Origin: Kosmotogaceae bacterium
GTDB lineage: Bacteria > Thermotogota > Thermotogae > Petrotogales > Kosmotogaceae
Assembly (NCBI GenBank): GCA_016933635.1
Contig: JAFGAP010000034.1
Location: 1-32,504 of the forward strand
Reading direction: 5' to 3'
DNA length: 32,504 nt
Of the stretch, positions 23,771-32,045 are shown piece by piece. Below the pieces are notes generated by a model. It was given only the letters and a program-made list of their open reading frames with translations, ran no database searches and was not told the origin of the DNA. Both the position numbers and the translations under genes were made by a program. Position 1 is the stretch's first letter. Every line of letters begins with the position of its first letter.

Positions 23771-23920
23771 AAAAATCGGGATATTCCAGGGGGTTTCAAC
23801 ATGCCTTGTCCGAGATCCATAACATGGGGGTAACGGTGGACTAGCATATTGGTACTCAGGTGCTTTGTCTTTGTTAATGACCGGTTGAGCTTTGGGGTTG
23901 CAAGGGTTTCTTATCTATTT
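23745..23920 (-). ncRNA. Candidate small RNA, about 175 nt, class unknown
   Basis: A near-consensus minus-strand promoter (23927-23955) and a strong minus-strand terminator (23745-23770) enclose about 150 bases with no SD-led ORF. The predicted transcript starts AAATAGATAAGAAACCC and includes local pairings such as CCTTG with CAAGG and CATTAAC with GTTATG. The length would suit 6S RNA, but I could not build the closing stem and central bubble of that family. Signatures of SRP RNA (GGAAGGA/GCAGCC), tmRNA or RNase P RNA are absent. Called on promoter and terminator only. Confidence 0.5.
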
Positions 23921-23926
23921 GATATA

Positions 23927-23955
23927 ATTCTACCCAAACATATCGGGTTTGTCAA
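23927..23955 (-). promoter_or_regulatory. Consensus promoter of the small RNA at 23745-23920
   Basis: On the minus strand a perfect TTGACA (23955-23950), exactly 17 bases, then TAGAAT (23932-23927). This is the best-scoring promoter by eye in the window and no protein gene lies downstream of it on that strand before degV antisense. Confidence 0.75.
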
Positions 23956-24125
23956 TATACCGGATCATAATTATCGGTTTTGATATGTAAACATTTGGTA
24001 AAGTCAAAATCCCTGTTGTGTAGGACGCACTGCAATTCGATGATTTAGTTATATATTTTGAATAGCTTTCCTTGAAGGCAGCAATTATTGGTGGTAGAGA
24101 CATTTAGTACTCTACTCAACCGGGG
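23956..24125. other. Intergenic stretch upstream of the MFS gene
   Basis: Contains no ORF with an SD. No clear plus-strand promoter for the MFS gene was identified; the sequence is AT-rich around 24045-24065. Confidence 0.3.
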
Positions 24126-25484
24126 ATGTATGTATTGGACAGGAACAGTCAAACTAGAATTCTATCGGTTTTTGAGGGTGCCACCTACAATGGGTTCTTC
24201 TTAATTACCCAGGGCTTCCTTGGGACGGGGCTTGCTCTAGAATTTGGGGCGTCCGAACCAGTTATTGCTTTGATAGGCGTTCTCCCTTCAGTTTCACAAT
24301 TCATTCAGCTCATTGCTCCTTTTATATTAAGGCTCGTTGGAAACAGAAAGAAAGCAATGATGATATGTGCGTTTTCGGGGAGATTATCGACGGCGTTTAT
24401 TCCAGTAACGCTTGCTATAGGAATAAACAGACAGTCACTTCTACTAGTAATTCTTGCTTTCTTTTCATTTGCAGCAAGTTTGGCAGGCAATTTCTGGGTA
24501 TCAATTATCAGGGACGTTATTCCACCAGATAAATCTGCAAGGTTCTTCAGCCTGAGAAACGTTATATTCACAATAACAAATATGCTTATAACGGTTCTCT
24601 ATTCTTTCATTCTTGACCATTCATCTGGAAAAACAGGTTTTGTAATAATAACAACTATGGGGGCAGTCAGTGCATTGATAAGCCTTGTGTTGCTAGGCCT
24701 TCACAATGATCCTCCACACGAAATAAGCTATGGAAGAGGTTTGTTCAAGGCTGTTACAAAAGATAGTAAATTCATGCCCTATCTCCGTTTCTATTCTTTC
24801 TGGAGCTTTTCAATTGCGATTGCTTCACCTTTCTTTGCCTATCATGAGCTAGTGAATATGGAATTGGATTATTCGTTTCTCAGTATACTTAATATCTTCA
24901 GCTCAATTCTCACGATGGTGTTTTATCTATTGTGGGGGAGAATAGCTGATAGAATTGGTGGACAGGCGGTATTGGAATTTGGTGTCTTTGGTGCATTCTT
25001 GAAGACATTTCTCTGGTTATTCATGGATAAGGGAACCGTCTATTTGCTTTACATAGATACGTTTATAGGTACTGCTTCGTGGAGCGCAATAAATCTTTGT
25101 CTTTTCACTACAATGCTCGAATTACTAAATGGGGTGGATGCGGAAACTTACTATGCGTTGCTTTCTTTTTCGAATGGGGCTTCCGCTCTTGTAGGTTCGC
25201 TCGTTGGAGGGATTCTTGCTTTTTATCTGAACAAGTTTACCTGGACACTCGGTGGACATACGTTTTTCGGCATTCAGATTTTGTTCCTAATTACATTGGT
25301 CTTAAGAGGTGTTTCCTTTCTACTATTGAAGAGAGTTAAGACGAGGAAGGTCGTATCTGTACCTGGAATGGTTTTCAATTCGGCAGCTGTCATAGCTAAT
25401 CGACTTGCAGCAAGGCCGAGAGAGTTGATTGAAGTTATGATAGAGAAGAGCAAATCGAGAAGAAAGGGTGATAGTAGTGATTGA
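24126..25484 (+). CDS. Major facilitator superfamily transporter
   Basis: A 452-residue membrane protein with about 12 hydrophobic segments and a cytosolic basic tail (KSKSRRKGD). Features include the loop RDVIPPDKSARFFSLRN after the fourth segment and LLWGRIADRIGGQAVLEFG, the MFS GxxxDRxGG-like motif between the halves. The substrate is unknown. The start is uncertain: ATG 24126 directly touches its only SD-like GGGG, whereas TTG 24135 (starting MDRNSQTRIL) is 9 bases from it. The stop overlaps the start of the peptidase T gene, so the pair is an operon and a peptide or amino-acid substrate is possible. Confidence 0.82.
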   Translation: MYVLDRNSQTRILSVFEGATYNGFFLITQGFLGTGLALEFGASEPVIALIGVLPSVSQFIQLIAPFILRLVGNRKKAMMICAFSGRLSTAFIPVTLAIGINRQSLLLVILAFFSFAASLAGNFWVSIIRDVIPPDKSARFFSLRNVIFTITNMLITVLYSFILDHSSGKTGFVIITTMGAVSALISLVLLGLHNDPPHEISYGRGLFKAVTKDSKFMPYLRFYSFWSFSIAIASPFFAYHELVNMELDYSFLSILNIFSSILTMVFYLLWGRIADRIGGQAVLEFGVFGAFLKTFLWLFMDKGTVYLLYIDTFIGTASWSAINLCLFTTMLELLNGVDAETYYALLSFSNGASALVGSLVGGILAFYLNKFTWTLGGHTFFGIQILFLITLVLRGVSFLLLKRVKTRKVVSVPGMVFNSAAVIANRLAARPRELIEVMIEKSKSRRKGDSSD

Positions 25485-26718
25485 GAAATTGATTGAACGA
25501 TTTCTGAGATATATATCGATTGAAACCACCTCAAGCTTTGAATCTAAGACTTCCCCTTCTACAAGTGGTCAGCTGGATCTTGCCAGAACTCTCAAGGAGG
25601 AGATGGAATCTATAGGATTGTCTGAAGTTACTCTTGACGATTTTGGTTACGTAATGGGCACCCTGCCGTCGAACCTCGAAACGAAACTACCCGTGATTGG
25701 ATTCATCTCACATATGGATACGAGCCCGGAAATGAGCGGAAGGGATGTAAGACCTTCAATTGTCAAATATCAGGGAGGAAAGTTGCTCCTTAACAAGAAA
25801 GACAATCTCTACATCGATCCTCAGTTGTATCCGGAAATTGAAAGATATGTTGGAGAAGATATTATTGTCACTGATGGAACCACCTTGCTTGGAGCGGATG
25901 ACAAGGCAGGAATTGCAGAGATTTTAACCGCTATGGAATGGATAATTTCGAATCCCCAGATTAAACACGGCAAGATAAGAGTAGCCTTTACACCGGATGA
26001 GGAGATCGGGAGAGGAACTAAACACTTCAGCATAGAGGAATTTGGAGCCGATTATGCTTACACAGTAGATGGGGGCGGCATTGGAGAACTACAGTATGAG
26101 ACTTTCAACGCTGCCAACACTAAGGTTGTGATTAAGGGACTGAACATTCATCCTGGAAGTGCGAAAGACAAGATGAAAAACTCAATGCTCATTGCATGCG
26201 AATTCAACGGAATGCTGCCCTCAAGTGAAATACCGGCCACTACTTGCGGAAGAGAGGGATTCTTCCACTTAATCAGTGTCCAAGGTTCTGTAGAAGAAAC
26301 AATACTGAAGTACATCATTAGAGACCATTCTGAAAAGAAGTTTTCAAGAAAAAAGACGATGATTTCCGAAATAGCGGCTCTAATGAACTACAAATATGGT
26401 GAAGATACTGTCACGTTTTATACTGAAGACTCTTATTACAATATGAAAGAGAAGATAGAGAAAGTCTTTTTTATTGTTGAGACAGCGAAAAGGGCAATGG
26501 AGAGTCTCTCAATTGAGCCGAAAATAGATCCTGTGCGAGGGGGAACCGATGGTGCGCGTCTTTCTTTTATGGGACTTCCTTCGCCCAATCTCTTCACAGG
26601 GGGACACAATTTTCACGGAAGATACGAGTACATACCAATAAGATCTATGGAAAAGTCGGTTCAGGTAATTACGAAGATAGTAGAGTTGCTCTCTGAGGAG
26701 GCGATGCTTGAAAGCTAG
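25477..26718 (+). CDS. pepT: Peptidase T (M20B tripeptide aminopeptidase)
   Basis: A 413-residue M20 zinc aminopeptidase that removes N-terminal residues from tripeptides. Metal ligands and catalytic residues are visible in GFISHMDTSPE, LLGADDKAGIAEIL, FTPDEEIGRGT, YTVDGGGIGELQYETFNAA and the C-terminal GGTDGARLSFMGLP...GGHNFHGRYEYIP. GTG 25477 lies 8 bases after AAAGGG and gives MIEKLIERFLRYISIET, typical of PepT; the GTG at 25468 lies inside the SD. It overlaps the MFS gene by 8 bases. It fits peptide fermentation together with the M3 peptidase at 5592. Confidence 0.92.
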   Translation: MIEKLIERFLRYISIETTSSFESKTSPSTSGQLDLARTLKEEMESIGLSEVTLDDFGYVMGTLPSNLETKLPVIGFISHMDTSPEMSGRDVRPSIVKYQGGKLLLNKKDNLYIDPQLYPEIERYVGEDIIVTDGTTLLGADDKAGIAEILTAMEWIISNPQIKHGKIRVAFTPDEEIGRGTKHFSIEEFGADYAYTVDGGGIGELQYETFNAANTKVVIKGLNIHPGSAKDKMKNSMLIACEFNGMLPSSEIPATTCGREGFFHLISVQGSVEETILKYIIRDHSEKKFSRKKTMISEIAALMNYKYGEDTVTFYTEDSYYNMKEKIEKVFFIVETAKRAMESLSIEPKIDPVRGGTDGARLSFMGLPSPNLFTGGHNFHGRYEYIPIRSMEKSVQVITKIVELLSEEAMLES

Positions 26719-26866
26719 GATCTTCTAATAGAAGGTCAGAGTTTGGATACAAAGGTTTGAAGGTAAGGAATGATTACCTTAACCCAGTATAACTCTACAG
26801 CATTTTTTGGTGAGAGTCTCGCCCCAATACAGAGATTTATATTCAAAGGCGCTAGATTAGCTTTAA

Positions 26867-26894
26867 TTCGCACGATCTTTGTTGACTATGCGAA
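26867..26894. promoter_or_regulatory. Inverted repeat at the pckA promoter, possible operator
   Basis: TTCGCA (26867-26872) and TGCGAA (26889-26894) form an inverted repeat with 16 bases between, enclosing TTGACT (26882-26887), a plausible -35 for pckA. A further small hairpin, AAGGTAA/TTACCTT, lies at 26760-26780. A repressor bound to the repeat would block the promoter. Modest evidence. Confidence 0.3.
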
Positions 26895-26969
26895 TATTTA
26901 TGGTTCTTAGTTAATGGAGTCTTGGAAGTAATAATCTACAAATTTTCTTGGATCTCTTGGAGGTGAAAG

Positions 26970-28622
26970 ATGTCTACTAGTTCCAGATTTGTGAGAGAAA
27001 GAATTGGAAGAGATAACCCTCTCTTTTCAATGACCCGCGTAACAATAGAAACAGCTTTCTACGGAAACAACGTAGTACCGATTGTTTCGCCCAGTGAGGC
27101 CTACAAGCTCGCAAAGAACTCCGCAGGTACGATTGTTACTGATCTTCCAGTTTATAAACCCGAAAAAGCCGGTCTTGAGTCAGATTCGAAAGTACTCCTC
27201 TTCAATGACGGCGCCGTTACTGGAAGATGTGCTTCAGCAAGGCGAATAGTGGGAGAGCCGGGAGTAAACGAAACAGAATATGGAGCGAAGTTGCGCGAAG
27301 CAGTTTACAACACCAGAAATAGAAAGATGTACCATGCCCAAGCATATATAGGGCTGGATAGAGATTTCATGGTAAAGGCTCATCTTTTGGTTCCTGAAAC
27401 CCATGAGAACCTGGTTTACAATTGGTTATTAAACTTCCAGCCGATAAACGAATTCTACAACGAAATGTATGAGTCCTCAGAAAGGTGTGAAAACGAGGGC
27501 GACATATTTGTGTTTTCCGACCCTGAATGGCATCATCCAGATCATCCATTGGGGCTTTCATTCTTCGATCCTGAACACAATTGCGCTGCCATTCTTGGAA
27601 TGAGATACTTCGGTGAATTCAAGAAAGGAACACTTACCCTTGCGTGGGGATGTGCTAACAGGCATGGTTTTGCTGCTTGTCACGGTGGTCAGAAAAGATA
27701 CAATCTCCAGGACAGAAAATTCGTTGTGGGTTTCTTTGGACTGTCCGGTTCAGGAAAGTCAACGCTTACTCATGCTAAGCACAGTGGAAAATATGATGTT
27801 ACAGTATTGCACGATGATGCATTTGTGATCTCATCTTCCGATGGATCCTCAGTGGCACTGGAACCCTCGTACTTCGACAAGACGTCCGACTATCCCCTGA
27901 ACAGTGAAGACAACAAGTTTCTTCTTTCTGTTCAGAATGTTGGTGCGACCCAAGACAGCGAAGGACGAATTGTCATTGTGACCGAGGACATTAGAAACGG
28001 GAATGGGAGAGCAATCAAGTCAAAAATCTGGTCTCCAAATAGAGTAGATAAATTCGCTGAACCGGTAGAAGCTATCATCTGGTTGATGAAAGACCCATCA
28101 GTTCCTCCGGTAGTGAAAGTCAATGATCCTGTTCTCGCATCTGCTATGGGTGCGACTCTTGCTACAAAAAGAACCTCGGCAGAACGCCTGGCACCGGGAG
28201 TTGATCCCAATGCGCTGGTAATAGAGCCTTACGCGAACCCATTCAGAACCTACCCGCTTTCTGACGATTTTAACCGTTTTCATGAATTGTTTACTAAAAG
28301 AGAAATTAAATGTTATATATTCAACACCGGTCATTTTGGAGAGAAGAAGGTTCCGAAGGAACTCACCCTTCAAATCCTCGAATCTATAGTAGAGAATCGA
28401 GCAGAGTTCTTACGCTGGGAACCATTCAAGGAACTCGAGATAATGTTTATTGAAGGTTTTTTACCTGATCTTTCTGATGAGAGTTACAAGAAGCTTTTAA
28501 GAGAGCGACTCGTTGACAGGTACAACTTCCTTCGCTCTAGAGAAGTTGAAAGAGGTGGCTTCGATAAACTTCCCCAGGAAGCAGTTGAATCAATTTCGTC
28601 TTTGATTAAGATGATAGAGTAG
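26970..28622 (+). CDS. pckA: Phosphoenolpyruvate carboxykinase (ATP)
   Basis: A 550-residue ATP-dependent PEP carboxykinase, interconverting oxaloacetate + ATP with PEP + CO2 + ADP. The kinase-1a P-loop reads GLSGSGKST (about residues 257-265), with the kinase-2/metal motif VLHDDAFVIS just after and GRCASARRIV near the N-terminus for substrate binding. TYPLSDDFNRF and YIFNTGHFG lie in the C-terminal part. Length is normal. ATG 26970 has a GGAGGTGA SD. In fermenters it can run either way; with a Na+ decarboxylase subunit nearby, oxaloacetate turnover is a natural link but not proven. Confidence 0.92.
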   Translation: MSTSSRFVRERIGRDNPLFSMTRVTIETAFYGNNVVPIVSPSEAYKLAKNSAGTIVTDLPVYKPEKAGLESDSKVLLFNDGAVTGRCASARRIVGEPGVNETEYGAKLREAVYNTRNRKMYHAQAYIGLDRDFMVKAHLLVPETHENLVYNWLLNFQPINEFYNEMYESSERCENEGDIFVFSDPEWHHPDHPLGLSFFDPEHNCAAILGMRYFGEFKKGTLTLAWGCANRHGFAACHGGQKRYNLQDRKFVVGFFGLSGSGKSTLTHAKHSGKYDVTVLHDDAFVISSSDGSSVALEPSYFDKTSDYPLNSEDNKFLLSVQNVGATQDSEGRIVIVTEDIRNGNGRAIKSKIWSPNRVDKFAEPVEAIIWLMKDPSVPPVVKVNDPVLASAMGATLATKRTSAERLAPGVDPNALVIEPYANPFRTYPLSDDFNRFHELFTKREIKCYIFNTGHFGEKKVPKELTLQILESIVENRAEFLRWEPFKELEIMFIEGFLPDLSDESYKKLLRERLVDRYNFLRSREVERGGFDKLPQEAVESISSLIKMIE

Positions 28623-28638
28623 TCTTAGTTCTAGAATG

Positions 28639-28660
28639 AGGCCGCCTTTGGCGGTCTTTT
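28639..28660 (+). terminator. Intrinsic terminator after pckA
   Basis: GGCCGCC/GGCGGTC (28640-28646 and 28650-28656, one G-U) with loop TTT, followed by TTTT, 17 bases after the stop. Confidence 0.8.
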
Positions 28661-28689
28661 CATTTGCTTATGCACTCTCAGTTTACTAT

Positions 28690-28828
28690 AAAAAGGATTC
28701 CTGACTGGCGTCAGGAATCGAAGGGGGAATTGCTACGAAACGAGGAGTTGTCCGGATTGCGGCTAACTTTACTGTATAAACGAGTACATTGTAAATACAT
28801 TGTGACTGAAGTTAACCGTAAACCTTTC
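28690..28828 (-). ncRNA. Candidate structured small RNA, about 140 nt
   Basis: The minus strand has a promoter at 28835-28863 and, 115 bases later, a terminator: perfect 10-bp stem GATTCCTGAC/GTCAGGAATC (28696-28705, 28710-28719) followed on the minus strand by C and five T. Between them GGTTAACTT can pair with AAGTTAGCC over 9 bp (one G-U), closing a TGTAT/ATACA inner stem. No SD-led ORF occurs on this strand; the short plus-strand ORF here lacks an SD. The RNA is antisense to no annotated gene. Class unknown. Confidence 0.5.
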
Positions 28829-28834
28829 AAACTT

Positions 28835-28863
28835 ATTATACAATTTATTCTCATAGAAATCAA
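28835..28863 (-). promoter_or_regulatory. Promoter of the small RNA at 28690-28828
   Basis: On the minus strand TTGATT (28863-28858), 17 bases, then a perfect TATAAT (28840-28835), in an AT-rich stretch. Confidence 0.65.
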
Positions 28864-28945
28864 ATCGTCTCTATTATGTAAATGGAAGCGCTAATTGCAT
28901 GATTTATCATTTTTTGTCTCACTTTGTTTTAGTTAAGGTATTGCG

Positions 28946-28999
28946 CAGGTTGGCAAACAAGTCCGGGAAAGACCGGGCGCACAGGTTGGTCGTAAACAA
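28946..28999. repeat. Imperfect direct repeat upstream of the ATP-grasp gene
   Basis: CAGGTTGG-C-AAACAA (28946-28960) recurs as CAGGTTGG-TCGT-AAACAA (28982-28999), with starts 36 bases apart; a CCGGG pair lies between them. It sits 75-130 bases ahead of the ATP-grasp start and could be a regulator site. The rest of 28864-28945 shows nothing further. Confidence 0.35.
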
Positions 29000-29074
29000 T
29001 CTATTTGTTACTTTGCTGGCATAAGATGGTATTTGAAATCTTCGTTATTCATTCTCTTTCGGGAGGTATTGAGT

Positions 29075-30283
29075 TTGAGGGTATTGGTTACGGGCGCAAG
29101 AATGTGGTATGCAATTAATACCATAAGGCTTTTGGCCAGAAGCGGTCATGAAGTTTTCGCAGCAGACAGCAGTAGATTTAGCGGGGGTCTTTATTCCAGA
29201 TATCTCAAAGGAAAATTCATATATCCCTCAGTCGGCGAGAATAGTAATGCTTTTGTCGAAAGCGTTACTGAAAAGATAGAAGAATTGAAGATCGATGTTC
29301 TGTGCCCAACCTTTGAAGAGGGTTTTGTGTTTAGCAAGTATATCGGTATGTTGGAAGGTCGTGTAAATGTACTGGTTCCTTCTTACGATCATATCGCCCT
29401 TCTTCACGACAAGTACTCAATGACGACTTACGCAAGATCACTTGGTGTAAATGTTCCGAAGACGTCGCTCTTGAAGAATTTCAGCTTAGAAGGGTGTGAA
29501 TTCCCGGTAATAATTAAACCGAGAAATCAGCGATCTGCCGAAGGGATTTTCAAGGTCAATTCCAGAAGTGAGTTCGAGAAAAGATGTAAGAATCTTGAAG
29601 AAGAAAAGTATCTGGTTCAAGAGTGGAAAGAACCCTATCAGATTTGTACAACAGGGTTGGCTCACAATGGTCATCTAATCGGAAACATCATTTATCACAA
29701 CATAAGAGAATACCCTGAATCTGGAGGAATTGGTACCTGCAGGGTTTCTATAGAGTGCGAAAAAGTGCTTGGAGAAGTTAAGAAGATTGTCAGCGACCTC
29801 AACTACTCTGGATTCATTTCGATGGATTTTTTACATGACAGAATCAATGGTGAATACTATTTGGTTGATGTCAATCCCAGAATGAGTCCTGGGCTACTCA
29901 TTGCATATAACTCGGGTGTTGACATGGTAAAGGCGTATCTTGAACTGGCAACTGGAAGTGAAGTCAGCGAGGTTAAATCACCGAAAATCGGTTATGGTAC
30001 TTTCACAACGGCAATGGAGATAGGTTGGTTCTTCAGTACGTTGTTTAAAGGTAAGCTTAAGAATCTGAAAGGCTTTTTCAGGAGCAGAAAGAAGCTAAAG
30101 GATGATTCATGGGATGTTCGCGATCCGATTCCTTTTTTTGTGATGCTTCTATCCATGCTAAACACTGCGGTCTTTGGGCCTCTAAGAGGCGGTCAGACGA
30201 AGAGCTTTTCTCTCGGAGCAACCTGTGATACAGAAAGTTTAGGTTCAGAGGACGAGTCAAGCGAGAAGAAAAAAGGTTTGTAG
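29075..30283 (+). CDS. ATP-grasp domain enzyme (carboxylate ligase-like)
   Basis: A 402-residue protein. The N-terminal Rossmann-like domain (VLVTGARMWYAINTIRLLARSGHEVFAAD) resembles carbamoyl-phosphate-synthase-type preATP-grasp folds. The ATP-grasp core follows with FPVIIKPRNQRSAEG, LVQEWK and the Mg-binding LVDVNPRMSPG. Family members join a carboxylate to an amine or thiol through an acyl phosphate; the substrate is unknown. The C-terminal 100 residues (basic KLKNLKGFFRSRKK, then a hydrophobic FFVMLLSMLNTAVFG) may touch the membrane. TTG 29075 lies 8 bases after GGGAGG, preferred over 29033. It stands alone without a clear terminator. Confidence 0.8.
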   Translation: MRVLVTGARMWYAINTIRLLARSGHEVFAADSSRFSGGLYSRYLKGKFIYPSVGENSNAFVESVTEKIEELKIDVLCPTFEEGFVFSKYIGMLEGRVNVLVPSYDHIALLHDKYSMTTYARSLGVNVPKTSLLKNFSLEGCEFPVIIKPRNQRSAEGIFKVNSRSEFEKRCKNLEEEKYLVQEWKEPYQICTTGLAHNGHLIGNIIYHNIREYPESGGIGTCRVSIECEKVLGEVKKIVSDLNYSGFISMDFLHDRINGEYYLVDVNPRMSPGLLIAYNSGVDMVKAYLELATGSEVSEVKSPKIGYGTFTTAMEIGWFFSTLFKGKLKNLKGFFRSRKKLKDDSWDVRDPIPFFVMLLSMLNTAVFGPLRGGQTKSFSLGATCDTESLGSEDESSEKKKGL

Positions 30284-30484
30284 GAATAAGACTATGGTCA
30301 AGAAGCACTGCTATGGATAGTAAACCGATCTTAGAGTTAGCTAATAGAAGTTCTACGTCACAGTGGTAATTTTCAATTGCTCCAAATCCTTGTGTTGCGA
30401 TCGATTCATATGATGTGCGAAATATCTGCTGAAACCTGGTTTCAATAGATTGAAATCTTCAGTCTTTGACGATTTTTTTGAACC

Positions 30485-31357
30485 CTAAAATAGTTTAATT
30501 TGATTATTAAGATTGGGCTGGCCGAAGGGTCTTCCAAATTCAAGTAAATGCAGGTTCAGCAGCCTTGCCTGATAACGAACGTAGTCTGTCAATATCTTGG
30601 CTTTCAGAGAGCTACAAGAGTACGAATTTCCGTAGGTTATTTTGTATTGATTACTCATTCCCGGAAAGAGCTCGTCGAGTTTTAGATAGTAGTATTCTCT
30701 CTGCCTATCCCTCAAAGTCATTCCCATTGAAGGATAGATAAACTTGGCTCCAGCTGCTTTTCCTCTGGTCAGTACTTGCAAGATATTTTCCGTACTATCT
30801 TCTATGAACGGCAGGACTGGCATCAATGCGATTCCAACGTCAATACCCGCTCTAGATAGAGTCTTGACGGCTTCGATTCTTCTAGAAGGCGAGGGTGCTC
30901 CGGGTTCGAGTTTGTTTGCCAACTCATCGTCAGAAGTTGTTATCGTGAAGACCACCGAGCAATACTTCTTCGAGATGTCCTTCAGAACATCAACGTCTCT
31001 TAATAACAGGTCGCTCTTTGTGGTTATCTGGACTCCAAATCCGAGATCACGAATAACAAGAAGAGATCTCTTTGTTATTTCCATCTTTTCTTCCAGTGGA
31101 GTATATGGATCGCTCATTGATCCAGTCGATATTATGCCCTTCTCTCTTTTACGCTTGAGCTCGACCTTCAGAAGCTCCACAGCATTCGACTTGTAACCGA
31201 TGTCTTCGAAGTCATCTATTCCATAGCATTCACTTCGGGAGTCACAGTAAATGCAGCCGTGTTGGCACCCACGATAGGGATTGTATGTAAATCTTCTGCA
31301 CCCCGAGTATTGACCGCTTAAAGCGGAGACAACGGTTTTTGCAATTATCTCTCTCAT
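30485..31357 (-). CDS. SPL-family radical SAM protein
   Basis: A 290-residue radical SAM protein with the cluster motif CQHGCIYC (Cys31, Cys35, Cys38; CxxxCxxC) after TYNPYRG, the layout of the spore-photoproduct-lyase-like group found in many non-sporulating bacteria. Further motifs are STGSMSDPYTPLE and TTKSDLLLRD. Function outside sporeformers is not established; repair of DNA or RNA lesions is one idea. The start at ATG 31357 has no SD, so the true start is uncertain or the mRNA may be leaderless. It is divergent from the small membrane protein gene. Confidence 0.82.
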   Translation of the reverse strand: MREIIAKTVVSALSGQYSGCRRFTYNPYRGCQHGCIYCDSRSECYGIDDFEDIGYKSNAVELLKVELKRKREKGIISTGSMSDPYTPLEEKMEITKRSLLVIRDLGFGVQITTKSDLLLRDVDVLKDISKKYCSVVFTITTSDDELANKLEPGAPSPSRRIEAVKTLSRAGIDVGIALMPVLPFIEDSTENILQVLTRGKAAGAKFIYPSMGMTLRDRQREYYYLKLDELFPGMSNQYKITYGNSYSCSSLKAKILTDYVRYQARLLNLHLLEFGRPFGQPNLNNQIKLF

Positions 31358-31502
31358 GGAATAATGATACTACTACCGAAACCACGTAAATACAAGATAC
31401 TCTAATGACAAAAAGCCAATAACTCTGCGGGAAATACATGCGATCTCTCCGGTTACCCAGTTTTCTTTAGAAGCCTGGTCAAAGGGTAAGAAGACCATCA
31501 TC

Positions 31503-31511
31503 TGATATAAT
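31503..31511 (+). promoter_or_regulatory. Extended -10 promoter of the membrane protein gene
   Basis: TGATATAAT (31503-31511) is an extended -10 match. No -35 is evident. It would start transcription near 31518, ahead of both possible start codons of the next gene. Confidence 0.5.
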
Positions 31512-31610
31512 CTATCGTGAAGGAATCGTTTAAAGAGAGATTTGTCCAGATATGAATTCTCTTATGCCGCTCAGCAGGACAATAGTGAAAAGTCATTATG
31601 GAGTGATGTT

Positions 31611-32045
31611 ATGGGTTTTTTCGAAGGTTTTAGCAAGATAGTGTTTGTGATCTCCTACGCTTTATGGGCTGGAGGGGGGCTGATGGTTTCGCTCTTGATG
31701 CTACCTATGAAGGATCCAAGAACTGAACCTCAGGTTCAGGGTTACCTTTACACTTTCTGGCAAACCATAAGAATAATGGCAGCAGCTCTTTCGTTCGTTG
31801 TTTTGGGTGCGGCAATTGCAATGGCAATAATCGTTTCAGCCTCCTTGCTCTGGAGCTTGATGTTCACTTTGTCATGGTTTCTAACTTTCTTGTTCTGGTT
31901 TATGGCCGACAGGTTTATGAAAGCGGGAGGAAGCGATCCAAGATCAATGGTCGAGGTCCATAAGAGAAGCTTCCACGGTTATCTGGTTATGGCAGATATT
32001 TCGATCTTTTTTTCAATGCTTTCAATTGCGTTTCTGCTATTATGA
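31611..32045 (+). CDS. Small polytopic membrane protein of unknown function
   Basis: A 144-residue protein from ATG 31611, whose SD is GGAGTG; the frame is open from TTG 31542, giving 167 residues with a hydrophilic N-terminus. Four hydrophobic segments are visible: IVFVISYALWAGGGLMVSLLML, then MAAALSFVVLGAAIAMAII, LLWSLMFTLSWFLTFLFWF, and a last ISIFFSMLSIAFLLL at the C-terminus. No family recognised. It overlaps the 3' end of the convergent ABC-F gene by 6 bases, with no terminator between. Confidence 0.6.
   Translation: MGFFEGFSKIVFVISYALWAGGGLMVSLLMLPMKDPRTEPQVQGYLYTFWQTIRIMAAALSFVVLGAAIAMAIIVSASLLWSLMFTLSWFLTFLFWFMADRFMKAGGSDPRSMVEVHKRSFHGYLVMADISIFFSMLSIAFLLL

Noticed and set aside
23745-23920. 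Identification of the small RNA as 6S, SRP RNA or tmRNA
   Set aside because: The SRP tetraloop region and tmRNA ends are absent, and the 6S closing stem could not be formed by eye; left as unknown class.
28664-28894. 76-codon plus-strand ORF after pckA
   Set aside because: No SD, atypical composition, and it spans a minus-strand promoter and terminator.
30440-30479. Possible terminator (TTTCAATAGATTGAAA and a later T7) after the ATP-grasp gene
   Set aside because: The stem is AT-rich and short, and the T run is 17 bases away, so it does not form a proper intrinsic terminator.
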